The notes below the pieces were generated by a model, which was given only the letters and a program-made list of their open reading frames with translations, had not been told where the DNA came from and ran no database searches. A stretch of 64,000 nucleotides of DNA from Bacillota bacterium. Lineage in GTDB: Bacteria; Bacillota; Clostridia; Christensenellales; Aristaeellaceae. The DNA lies in contig JAEZHM010000036.1 in NCBI GenBank assembly GCA_023416585.1, positions 1 through 64,000 of the forward strand. Direction: 5' to 3'. Numbering within the stretch: the first letter of the stretch is position 1; each line of letters begins with the position of its first letter. The position numbers and the translations under genes are program-made. Positions 8,880 through 16,675 of this stretch are shown one piece after another.

Positions 8880-8899
8880 ATGCGCGAAAGGAGAATAGG

Positions 8900-10483
8900 A
8901 TGTTTTCCCAAAAGTTGTTTGAAATACGGAAAAGGCGGAAAATGAGCCAGGAAAGCCTGGCGGAGAAAATTGGGGTGTCCCGCCAGGCTATTCAAAAGTG
9001 GGAAGCCGGTTCCTCCCATCCCGATTCGGAGAACCTTCTGGCATTGGCCCAGGTGCTGCAAGTATCCACAGATACGCTTTTAGGCAACGACACCAGGTCC
9101 ATCGAGGAATTGCGCCTAGGCCGGGAGTTGATACCTGATTATAACGACATGCACAAATGGGATACCTACCAATCCCAGCTTCGTTTTGAATACAGGCAAA
9201 GTTATGACGAAGGCAAGGATGTAGCCAAATTCCAGGGCCTGTTTACCGAGGTGGAGCGCATCGCTCCCGGTCCTGCCAAGGAGCATTTGGCGGATGTGCT
9301 TTTCGGGCTGATCCTGGATGCCCCCCAGCGGGAGGATTACCCTTACGAAGAACCTTCCGACCTGGAGAGCATCAACCGCTTGACCGCGCCGCCCGTGCTG
9401 GATGGTCAGGTTCCCGGTGAAGCTGTGCTGCGGGAAAAGATCAAAGGGGCCTGGATGGGCCGCATTTGCGGATGCCTGCTGGGCAAACCCCTGGAGGGTG
9501 CGCGTACCAATATTTTCTGGCCCAAGCTCAAGGCCACCGGCAATTTCCCGCTGCACCGCTATCTGGTGAGCGCGGACTTTGAGGAAAGCGACAGGGAAGC
9601 CTTCCGCCTGGATTCAAGAGGCCCCATGCTGTCCGACCGTGTCGCCTGCGCGCCGGTGGATGACGATACGAATTATACGGTGCTTGCCGTGGAACTGGTG
9701 GAGCAGTACGGTCTGCTGTTTACACCGACCAACGTTTCCGAAATCTGGGTGGCCCTGCAGGCCAAAAGCGCTTACTGCACGGCGGAGCGCGTGGCCTTCC
9801 GCAACTTTGTGGCCGGTTACAGGCCCCCTGTTTCCGCCATTTACAAGAATCCCTACAGGGAGTGGATCGGCGCCCAGATCCGCGGCGACTATTTCGGCTA
9901 TATCAATCCCGGCGATCCGGCGACAGCGGCCGACATGGCCTGGCGGGATGCCAGCATTTCCCATGTGAAAAACGGCATCTACGGCGAGATGTTCGTGGCC
10001 GCCATGCTGGCTTGCGCCGTAGTATCAAAGGATATGCTTTCGATCATCCGCGGCGGGCTCGGCCAGATCCCCAAAACCTCCCGGCTTCATGAGCGCATCA
10101 GCGCCATTGTGGAGGGATACGAGCGCGGCGTAAGCAGTGAGGACTGCTTTAAGGACATCCATGCACGCTTTGACGAGCATGATGAATACGATTGGTGCCA
10201 CACCATTCCCAACGCGGAAATCGTTGCCGCGTCCCTCCTGTACGGAAACGGGGATTTTGGCAAATCCATCTGCCTGTCTGTTCAATGCGGCTTCGACACC
10301 GACTGCAACGGCGCGACGGTAGGCTCTGTATTCGGCATGTTCCACGGCATCGGCGCCATTGACTCAACGTGGAAAGCACCCATCCGCGATATGCTGGATA
10401 CCTCCATCTTCGGCGTGGGTAAGGTCAGCATCGACGAAATGGTGGAAAAAACCCTGCAGCATATACAACTGAAACGGACTTGA
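8900..10483 (+). CDS. XRE DNA-binding domain fused to an ADP-ribosylglycohydrolase domain
   Basis: A 527-aa protein. Residues 1-64 form an XRE HTH (MSQESLAEKIGVSRQAIQKW). A linker of about 110 aa follows. From about 175 to the end lies an ADP-ribosylglycohydrolase fold: KIKGAWMGRICGCLLGKPLEG, DDDTNYT (254-260) and FDTDCNGATVG with Asp466 and Asp468. These are the usual di-metal ligands, so the domain may be active or may bind a sugar nucleotide as effector. The start has GAAAGGAG upstream. It heads a co-directional set with an importer, a polysaccharide lyase and a glycyl radical system, which suggests a ligand-sensing regulator or a regulator that also removes an N- or O-glycosyl group. Both roles are inference. 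Confidence 0.85.
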   Translation: MFSQKLFEIRKRRKMSQESLAEKIGVSRQAIQKWEAGSSHPDSENLLALAQVLQVSTDTLLGNDTRSIEELRLGRELIPDYNDMHKWDTYQSQLRFEYRQSYDEGKDVAKFQGLFTEVERIAPGPAKEHLADVLFGLILDAPQREDYPYEEPSDLESINRLTAPPVLDGQVPGEAVLREKIKGAWMGRICGCLLGKPLEGARTNIFWPKLKATGNFPLHRYLVSADFEESDREAFRLDSRGPMLSDRVACAPVDDDTNYTVLAVELVEQYGLLFTPTNVSEIWVALQAKSAYCTAERVAFRNFVAGYRPPVSAIYKNPYREWIGAQIRGDYFGYINPGDPATAADMAWRDASISHVKNGIYGEMFVAAMLACAVVSKDMLSIIRGGLGQIPKTSRLHERISAIVEGYERGVSSEDCFKDIHARFDEHDEYDWCHTIPNAEIVAASLLYGNGDFGKSICLSVQCGFDTDCNGATVGSVFGMFHGIGAIDSTWKAPIRDMLDTSIFGVGKVSIDEMVEKTLQHIQLKRT

Positions 10484-10505
10484 TAATCCCCTCATGCGGG
10501 ATTAT
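10483..10505 (+). terminator. Weak hairpin between the fusion regulator and the binding-protein gene
   Basis: ATAATCCC/GGGATTAT 8-bp stem with a 7-nt loop, starting inside the TGA stop codon. It is followed by TAATAAAT rather than a T run, so at most a partial terminator. Confidence 0.4.
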
Positions 10506-10531
10506 TAATAAATACGCAAGGAGGAACAAAC

Positions 10532-11788
10532 ATGGTCAAACGGTTGATATCCCTGGTTCTGGCGGTGCTGCTTCTGGCAGCCGCACCCGCTGCCCTGGCA
10601 CAGGAGCAGGTCACGCTTAAGGTCTCCTATTGGGGAAACACGGCGGAGCTGGAAGTGAAGGCGGAGCTGTTCAAAAAGTTTGAAGAGCTGCACCCCGGCA
10701 TCAAGCTGGAACTCACGTACACCAACGGCGGGGAATATCCCACCAAGCTGCAAACCCTGATCTCCGCCAACATGGCCCCCGATGTGATGGCCATTGCCAG
10801 CGACGTCATGTATCCCTTCAAGAGCACCGGCATCTTTGAGGATCTGCGCCCCTATTTGACGAAGGATGAATTGCTGGACAAATTCGAGGCGGCCGGGATC
10901 AACACCTTTACTTATACCGATGGCACGCTTCAGGCTGCCCCCTATGTATCCAAGGTGTTCTGCATCGCCTACAACAAGGCATTGTTTGACGCCGCCGGCC
11001 TTAGCTACCCCACCAACGACTGGACGGAAGCGCAGATGCTGGATGCGGCCCGCGCCCTCACCACCGGGGAAGGCGTGGACAAGCAGTTTGGCTTCTACTG
11101 GACATGGTCGCCCAAGGAAATCATGCGCAACCTGTACGGTGTGAAGCCTGTGTACGATGTGACCGGCATGCAAATGCAGGCCCAGGATAATCCCACCTTC
11201 AAGGTCTCCCTGGAGCTGCTGCACAAAATGATCGCCGAAGAAGGCATCTCTCCCGACCCCACCGCGGAAAAGAGCATCGGCGGCGGCTTTGAAACAGGAA
11301 AGTTCGGCATGTCCATGGTGCTCACCAGCCACATTGCCAACCTGCATAAGCTGATCGGGGACCGTTTCGGCTGGGATATCGTGATGCTGCCCGTCAGCGA
11401 AACGTATGGCCGCTGGAATTCCACCCTCCGCCTGGATGGCTATACCATGTCCTCCAAGAGCCAGCACAAGGAGGAGGCTTGGGAACTGATCAAGTTCCTC
11501 ACCACCAGTGATGAATCCATGCAGGTTTCCGGCAAATTCGGCCTGCCCATGCTCACCAGCGCGCTGAACAACAAAGAGTTCGTATCCGCCTTGAACAGCG
11601 GCGCGAGCATCGACATCACCAATTTTGCCAAGATGATCAGCTTCGCCGTTCCCTTTGAGGGCGCCGGCGTCTGGGCCGAGGTGAATAACGTCATCACCGA
11701 CAAAATGGATTTGTACCTGCTCAATGAGATCGACCTGGATACCGCCATCAGCCAAATTCAAGAAGAAGGCGCGGCGCTGCTGCCCTGA
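10532..11788 (+). CDS. Sugar ABC importer, extracellular binding protein
   Basis: A 418-aa family-1 solute-binding protein (UgpB/MalE-like class). It has a Sec signal peptide with cleavage near ALA-QEQ and no lipobox Cys. Typical landmarks are KVSYWGNTAELEVK at the mature start, a GGFETGKFGMSM segment and KEEAWELIKFLTT. It should bind an oligosaccharide outside the membrane and pass it to the two permeases downstream. AAGGAGG lies 9 nt before the ATG. The substrate is unknown; the adjacent lyase points to a uronate-containing oligosaccharide. Confidence 0.9.
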   Translation: MVKRLISLVLAVLLLAAAPAALAQEQVTLKVSYWGNTAELEVKAELFKKFEELHPGIKLELTYTNGGEYPTKLQTLISANMAPDVMAIASDVMYPFKSTGIFEDLRPYLTKDELLDKFEAAGINTFTYTDGTLQAAPYVSKVFCIAYNKALFDAAGLSYPTNDWTEAQMLDAARALTTGEGVDKQFGFYWTWSPKEIMRNLYGVKPVYDVTGMQMQAQDNPTFKVSLELLHKMIAEEGISPDPTAEKSIGGGFETGKFGMSMVLTSHIANLHKLIGDRFGWDIVMLPVSETYGRWNSTLRLDGYTMSSKSQHKEEAWELIKFLTTSDESMQVSGKFGLPMLTSALNNKEFVSALNSGASIDITNFAKMISFAVPFEGAGVWAEVNNVITDKMDLYLLNEIDLDTAISQIQEEGAALLP

Positions 11789-11818
11789 TCCCGCCTGAGA
11801 GAATGCTTGTTTAATACC

Positions 11819-11886
11819 GTGTGCCGCGAATCGTGGCCAAGCGCCAGCCATTGGCACATATGCCCGATTCGCGGCACACCTTTTTT
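11819..11886 (+). terminator. Hairpin with T tract between binding-protein and permease genes
   Basis: A perfect 15-bp stem (11819-11833 with 11865-11879), a second GCCAA/TTGGC stem inside the loop, and TTTTTT after it. It lies inside the operon, so it probably acts as a partial terminator or 3'-end stabiliser that raises binding protein over permease. Confidence 0.8.
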
Positions 11887-11935
11887 CAGGGGACTGCCCA
11901 CATCCATCCGGACCGGCTTGAAAGGGTGAAGAATC

Positions 11936-12862
11936 ATGACCGGCGCAAGGATCATCACAAAAAAGGGAAGGCACAAGTCTTCGCTGGATACCGGCCTTGC
12001 CTTTTATCTGTTCATCAGCCCATGGCTGATAGGCTTTCTTCTGTTTACGCTGCTTCCCATGCTGTATTCGCTGTACACCGCCTTTTGCGATTGGAACGGC
12101 ATGTCGGCGCCTGTTTTTACGGGGCTGAACAATTTCAAGACGATGTTTACGGCCGATAAAAAGTTCTGGGTAAGCGTCAAAAATACGTTTACCTATGCTT
12201 TGGCCGCGGTGCCCTTGAATCTTCTGCTGGCGCTTTTTCTGGCGCAGATCCTCAACAAGCGGCTGCCGGGAACCGGCTTTTTCCGCTCTGTTTTTTATGT
12301 GCCCTCAGTCATTGCCGGCGCGGCAGTCTATGTGGTGTGGCAATACCTGTTTGATCCCTATTCGGGCTACATCAATACGCTATTGTCCCATGTGGGCGTA
12401 ATCGGCCCCAAATGGCTTACCAGCAAGCTATGGGCCATGCCTGCGCTAATTTTGATGAATACCGCCTCCTGCGGCGGCGCCATGCTGATCATATTGGCGG
12501 GCCTGCAGGATATACCGGAGGATTATTATGAGGCGGCGGTGATCGACGGCGCTTCCGGCAGGCGCATCTTTTTCTCCATTACGCTGCCGCTTTTGACGCC
12601 GGTGATCTTCTTTAACATGGTCATGGGCATTATCAGCGCGCTGCAGATATTCGCGCAGCCGCAAATCATGACCGCCGGGGGCCCTGTCAACGCCACGTAT
12701 GTATTCGCGCTGCACTTATATAACAATGCCTTTGTGTACAACAAATTCGGCTACGCATCCTCCCTGGCATGGGTGTTGTTCGTGATCATCCTCATTTTAA
12801 GCGTAACGGTCATCCGCTCCTCAAAAAAATGGGTGCATTACAGCGAGGAGGTGGACAAATGA
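11936..12862 (+). CDS. Sugar ABC importer permease 1 (UgpA/MalF class)
   Basis: A 308-aa integral membrane protein with six predicted transmembrane segments and the EAA loop EAAVIDGASGRRIFFSITLPLL that docks the ATPase. AAAGGG precedes the ATG. It overlaps the next gene by 4 bp (ATGA). No ATPase gene is present in the cluster, so a shared MsmK/UgpC-type ATPase from elsewhere is likely. Confidence 0.9.
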   Translation: MTGARIITKKGRHKSSLDTGLAFYLFISPWLIGFLLFTLLPMLYSLYTAFCDWNGMSAPVFTGLNNFKTMFTADKKFWVSVKNTFTYALAAVPLNLLLALFLAQILNKRLPGTGFFRSVFYVPSVIAGAAVYVVWQYLFDPYSGYINTLLSHVGVIGPKWLTSKLWAMPALILMNTASCGGAMLIILAGLQDIPEDYYEAAVIDGASGRRIFFSITLPLLTPVIFFNMVMGIISALQIFAQPQIMTAGGPVNATYVFALHLYNNAFVYNKFGYASSLAWVLFVIILILSVTVIRSSKKWVHYSEEVDK

Positions 12863-13716
12863 AACCGTCCATTTTGAACCGTGACCGCAAGTGGTATGTA
12901 ACGGCGCTGTACGTCGTGTTCCTGCTTGGCGCGTCCTTTTCCTTCCTGCTGCCTTTGATCTATATGATCACCACCGCCTTTAAAGAGGCGACCCAGGTGG
13001 CCGCCTATCCCCCCCGATGGCTGCCCAACCCCTGGTCGCTGCGCGCCTTTAGGGAGGTCTGGGAAACGGGGCTGTATGTGAACTTTGCCAAAAACACCGT
13101 GTTCATTACAGCGGTGAACGTAATCGGCGTGCTTTTGTCCTGTACGCTGGTGGCCTTCGGCTTTGCATGCCTTAATGCCAAGGGAAAGCCCTTTTTGTTC
13201 GGCATGCTGCTTGCCACCATGATGATCCCGGGCACCGTGACGCTGATCCCCATGTTTCAGCTGTATGCCCGCATCCGCTGGGTGGATACGTATCTCCCCT
13301 TGACGATTACAGCCTTCATGGGCGGCGGTGCCTTCAACATCTTTTTGCTGCGGCAGTTTTTTGCCTCCATCCCCAAAAGCCTTACGGAGTCAGCAAGGCT
13401 GGACGGCTGCGGATGGCTGCGGGTATGCTTCCAGATTTTTGTGCCCAACGCCAAGCCCGCGCTGCTGGTGATCACCATCTTTTCCTTTGTAAACTGCTGG
13501 AACGACTACTTCGGCCCCCTCATCTACCTGACCACCCCATCCAAGTATACCTTGGCCATCGGCATCAACCTGTTTAAAAACCAGTACGGCGGTGCGATGG
13601 ACGCCGGCCCCATGATGGCCATGGCCACGCTGTCGGTGCTTCCCGTACTGATCCTGTATATCATCTGTCAGAAGTATTTTGTGCAGGGCGTTGTCACCAC
13701 CGGTATGAAAATGTAG
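12859..13716 (+). CDS. Sugar ABC importer permease 2 (UgpE/MalG class)
   Basis: A 285-aa protein with six transmembrane segments and a modified EAA loop (ESARLDGCGWLRVCFQIFVP). The start at 12859 overlaps the previous stop (ATGA) and has GAGGAGG just upstream; a longer in-frame extension to 12769 is not needed. It pairs with the preceding permease to form the channel. Confidence 0.9.
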   Translation: MKPSILNRDRKWYVTALYVVFLLGASFSFLLPLIYMITTAFKEATQVAAYPPRWLPNPWSLRAFREVWETGLYVNFAKNTVFITAVNVIGVLLSCTLVAFGFACLNAKGKPFLFGMLLATMMIPGTVTLIPMFQLYARIRWVDTYLPLTITAFMGGGAFNIFLLRQFFASIPKSLTESARLDGCGWLRVCFQIFVPNAKPALLVITIFSFVNCWNDYFGPLIYLTTPSKYTLAIGINLFKNQYGGAMDAGPMMAMATLSVLPVLILYIICQKYFVQGVVTTGMKM

Positions 13717-13731
13717 CGGAGGGAACCTATC

Positions 13732-15738
13732 ATGCTCCAGTTTACCCCATACGAGGCGGAGCGGCTGAAAAAGCGGGCGAAGGAATGGCCAGGTGCCCTT
13801 GATGATCTAAAGGAAAAATGCGCGTTCTTTTTCCAAAACGGCATCAAGGTGCCCGTAGGCACAAAGTCCACCTGGGTCATGTTTTATGAATGCCCCAAAG
13901 ATTCCGCAAAGCTCGTTTATGATTATGCCAAAGAGGATGAATATGTCTGCCCCGTCTGCGGCGGCGTGTATACGGGCGAACCCTACGCGGGGGCCTGGTG
14001 GCGCTATACCGTGGAAAAGGTGGTGGACCACGCCTGGCTGTGCGCCGTCATTTGGATGCTGACGGGGGAGGAGCCTTACTTTGCGGTCGCAAAGGAGGTC
14101 CTCACCCGTTTTGCGGATAACTATGCGGGTTATGAACTGCATGGCGGGATCCCTTACAACAACCCTGGCCGGATCAGCAGCCAGACGCTTTGCGAAGCCA
14201 TGGCCCTGCGGTCACTGTGCATGAGTTACGATATCCTCCGCGACGCGCTTCCCTTGCAATCGCGGGAGCATATTGAAAAGGACCTTTTGGCGCAAAGCGC
14301 ACAGGTATTAGTGGAGCAGCGCATGAACCAGATCCATAACCATGAGGTGATCGTAGATGGTGCCTTGGGCATGGCCGGGCTGCTGCTTGACCGGCAGGAT
14401 TTTCTTGCATTCGCCATTGAATCCAAGTATGGCCTGCGATATCAATTGACCCATGGCGTCCTGGCCGACGGGCTATGGTTCGAGGGCACGCTGCATTACC
14501 ACTATTTTACCCTGTACGCCTGCATGCTCTTTGAAAAGTTTGCCCATGGCACGCCTTACAGCCTTCGGGATATGGGCGTCTATGAAAAGATGTACCGCAT
14601 GCCGCTGAATTTGCTGCAGCCGGATTTTCATACGCCCTGCCTGGGGGATGGCGGCAATGAAGGCATGTTTGAGGAACTTGCGGAGCACTACGAATATCCC
14701 TACCGCATCTTTCAAGATGCGTACATGGCGCAGATGCTCAACACCGTATATGCTCACAGCAGGCGGGGCGGCATTCAGGCTTTTCTTTTCGGCGCGGACG
14801 TTATTGAAAGCACTTCTTATCCTGCGCAGGAAAACTACCATGATGAAAACGGCTCCGGCTTTACCGTGCTGCGCGGCCCGGAAGGGAAATACCTTTTGTT
14901 CAAGCATGGCAAATATGGCGGCGAGCACGACCATTATGACAAGCTGGGCATTCATTTCATGGCCAATGGCGTGTGTGTGGCGGACGATCTTGGCACTGTA
15001 GGCTACGGCGCGCCCCACCATTACGCCTATTTCAAAAACACGTTCACCCATAATACAGTTTGCATAAACGGCCTGAACCAGCCTCCGGCAGACGGCAGGG
15101 TGGTTCAATACCTTCACCGGGAAGACGGCGTGCTGGTGGAAGCCCATGCGGACTGGTGCGGCAAGGGGCCAGAGCTGGATTCCCTGGTCATCAATCAATG
15201 GGACATGCCCTCTTACGAAGGTGTAACCATGCGCCGGGCCATTCTCTTTGGAGATGATTACTTCGTGGAGGCTTTCCTCATTCGCGGCGCCAAGGGGCGG
15301 GTGGTGGACTGGGTTATTCACCCCCAGGGAAAGGCGGAACTGCCCGGGGAGGAATACCGCCCGGCTGAAGTAAGAATCGGCGGCAGCGTTCCTCAATCCT
15401 TTCTGCACGGCGCAAGGAGCTTTGTCCCCCAGCATGTGACAGAAACCCGCTGGTATCAAGAGAGTGGCACATTCCGTTTGTTTTCCGCCCTAAACCGTCC
15501 CGGCGAAATGATCTATGCGGAAGGGCCCAACAATCCCCCCAGCAAGGATATAAGCTACGCCGTCTATCGCACAGTTCCCAAGGACGCGGACGTTGTTTTC
15601 ATGCATGTGTTTGCCTTTGGGAAGGCGGGAGAAAAGATCACCCGCGTGGTGCTTCAGGAGGAGGCCCCCGGAGAAATCCTGGCGGAGGTCACCTTGGGCG
15701 AAGAAAAGTGTGTTCACCGTTTCACCATTGGAAAATGA
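13732..15738 (+). CDS. Heparinase II/III-like polysaccharide lyase (cytoplasmic)
   Basis: A 668-aa protein with no signal peptide. Residues about 70-100 contain CPVCGGVYTG, a zinc-knuckle-like segment seen in this family. Residues 145-270 form the alpha/alpha barrel with NH (203-204) and EGTLHYHY (251-258). The C-terminal beta domain holds HDHYD (399-403), DDLG and HNTVCINGLNQ (440-450), the hallmark of Hepar_II_III. The family cleaves uronate-containing glycans by beta-elimination, leaving a 4,5-unsaturated uronic acid. Being intracellular, it would act on imported oligosaccharides. It begins 15 bp after permease 2 and lies 21 bp before the activase gene. The exact PL family (PL12, 15, 17 or 21-like) cannot be fixed by eye. 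Confidence 0.85.
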   Translation: MLQFTPYEAERLKKRAKEWPGALDDLKEKCAFFFQNGIKVPVGTKSTWVMFYECPKDSAKLVYDYAKEDEYVCPVCGGVYTGEPYAGAWWRYTVEKVVDHAWLCAVIWMLTGEEPYFAVAKEVLTRFADNYAGYELHGGIPYNNPGRISSQTLCEAMALRSLCMSYDILRDALPLQSREHIEKDLLAQSAQVLVEQRMNQIHNHEVIVDGALGMAGLLLDRQDFLAFAIESKYGLRYQLTHGVLADGLWFEGTLHYHYFTLYACMLFEKFAHGTPYSLRDMGVYEKMYRMPLNLLQPDFHTPCLGDGGNEGMFEELAEHYEYPYRIFQDAYMAQMLNTVYAHSRRGGIQAFLFGADVIESTSYPAQENYHDENGSGFTVLRGPEGKYLLFKHGKYGGEHDHYDKLGIHFMANGVCVADDLGTVGYGAPHHYAYFKNTFTHNTVCINGLNQPPADGRVVQYLHREDGVLVEAHADWCGKGPELDSLVINQWDMPSYEGVTMRRAILFGDDYFVEAFLIRGAKGRVVDWVIHPQGKAELPGEEYRPAEVRIGGSVPQSFLHGARSFVPQHVTETRWYQESGTFRLFSALNRPGEMIYAEGPNNPPSKDISYAVYRTVPKDADVVFMHVFAFGKAGEKITRVVLQEEAPGEILAEVTLGEEKCVHRFTIGK

Positions 15739-15759
15739 ATTGCCGGAGGAAGGCCGCTT

Positions 15760-16659
15760 ATGCCGGGTATGATATCGGACATTCAACCCTTCAGCCTCCA
15801 CGATGGGCCGGGCATCCGCACCACCGTATTTTTAAAGGGCTGCAATATGCGCTGCCTGTGGTGCCATAACCCGGAAACGCTTAGCGCAGCGCCGGAAATC
15901 CTGTTTTACAAGGACAGGTGCATCGGCTGCCAATCTTGCCGGGCCGCCTGCACAAGCGGCCCCCTGGCCCCCGCAGGGGCAGGAGAATGCTCATTGTGCA
16001 TAGCCTGTTCAAATGCCTGCCCATCCCGGGCCAGGCAGGCGGTGGGCCTTCATAAGACGGCGGATGAGGTGTTTATTGAGGTGGCGGCGGATGCGCCGTA
16101 TTACCTTGCCTCCGGCGGCGGCGTTACCCTGTCCGGGGGAGAGCCCTTGCTGCAAGCCGGGTTTGTGCTGGAGCTTTTGGAAAAGTGCAAGGCGGCAGGC
16201 ATCCACACGGCGGTGGAAACCAACCTGTCCGTTCCGTTTCAAACGCTTAAAACGGTGCTTCCCTATGTGGATCTTTTGATGTTTGATGTAAAGCTGGCCG
16301 ATGATGAAGCCCATACCGCCATGACGGGCTTGTCCAACAGGCAGGTGCTGGAAAACATGTCACGGCTGGATGAGGTGTGCTTAGACTATATCGCCAGAAC
16401 GCCGCTTATCCCCGGCATAACGGATACGGTGGAAAACATCACCGCCATCGCATCGCTATTAAAGCCCCTTGCGCACCTTCGCGCTTATGAATTGCTGGGG
16501 TACAACGTTTTTGCCACGATCAAATACGCGCCGCTGGGCAAAACGTACCCGCTCCCGGACAGAAAAGGGCAGACCGCCGGCGAGGCCAAGGTTCTTTTGC
16601 AAGCCGCGCTGGACATGGGGATCAACGCCCGGTATGTCCATCTGCCCAAAAACGGCTGA
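15760..16659 (+). CDS. Glycyl radical enzyme activase (radical SAM)
   Basis: A 299-aa PflA-type activase. The radical-SAM cluster motif is GCNMRCLWCHNP with Cys28, 32 and 35. Two further 4Fe-4S sites follow, CIGCQSCRAAC (54-64) and CSLCIACSNAC (77-87), as in activases of the dehydratase/lyase type rather than of pyruvate formate-lyase. SGGEPL and the DVKL segment are present. It generates the glycyl radical on the enzyme encoded 16 bp downstream. GGAGG precedes the ATG. Confidence 0.93.
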   Translation: MPGMISDIQPFSLHDGPGIRTTVFLKGCNMRCLWCHNPETLSAAPEILFYKDRCIGCQSCRAACTSGPLAPAGAGECSLCIACSNACPSRARQAVGLHKTADEVFIEVAADAPYYLASGGGVTLSGGEPLLQAGFVLELLEKCKAAGIHTAVETNLSVPFQTLKTVLPYVDLLMFDVKLADDEAHTAMTGLSNRQVLENMSRLDEVCLDYIARTPLIPGITDTVENITAIASLLKPLAHLRAYELLGYNVFATIKYAPLGKTYPLPDRKGQTAGEAKVLLQAALDMGINARYVHLPKNG

Positions 16660-16675
16660 AACAGGGGGAAGAAAG

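Noticed and set aside
10505..11974. 489-codon minus-strand frame over the first binding-protein gene
   Set aside because: Shadow frame; the plus-strand gene has a signal peptide, ribosome site and family motifs.
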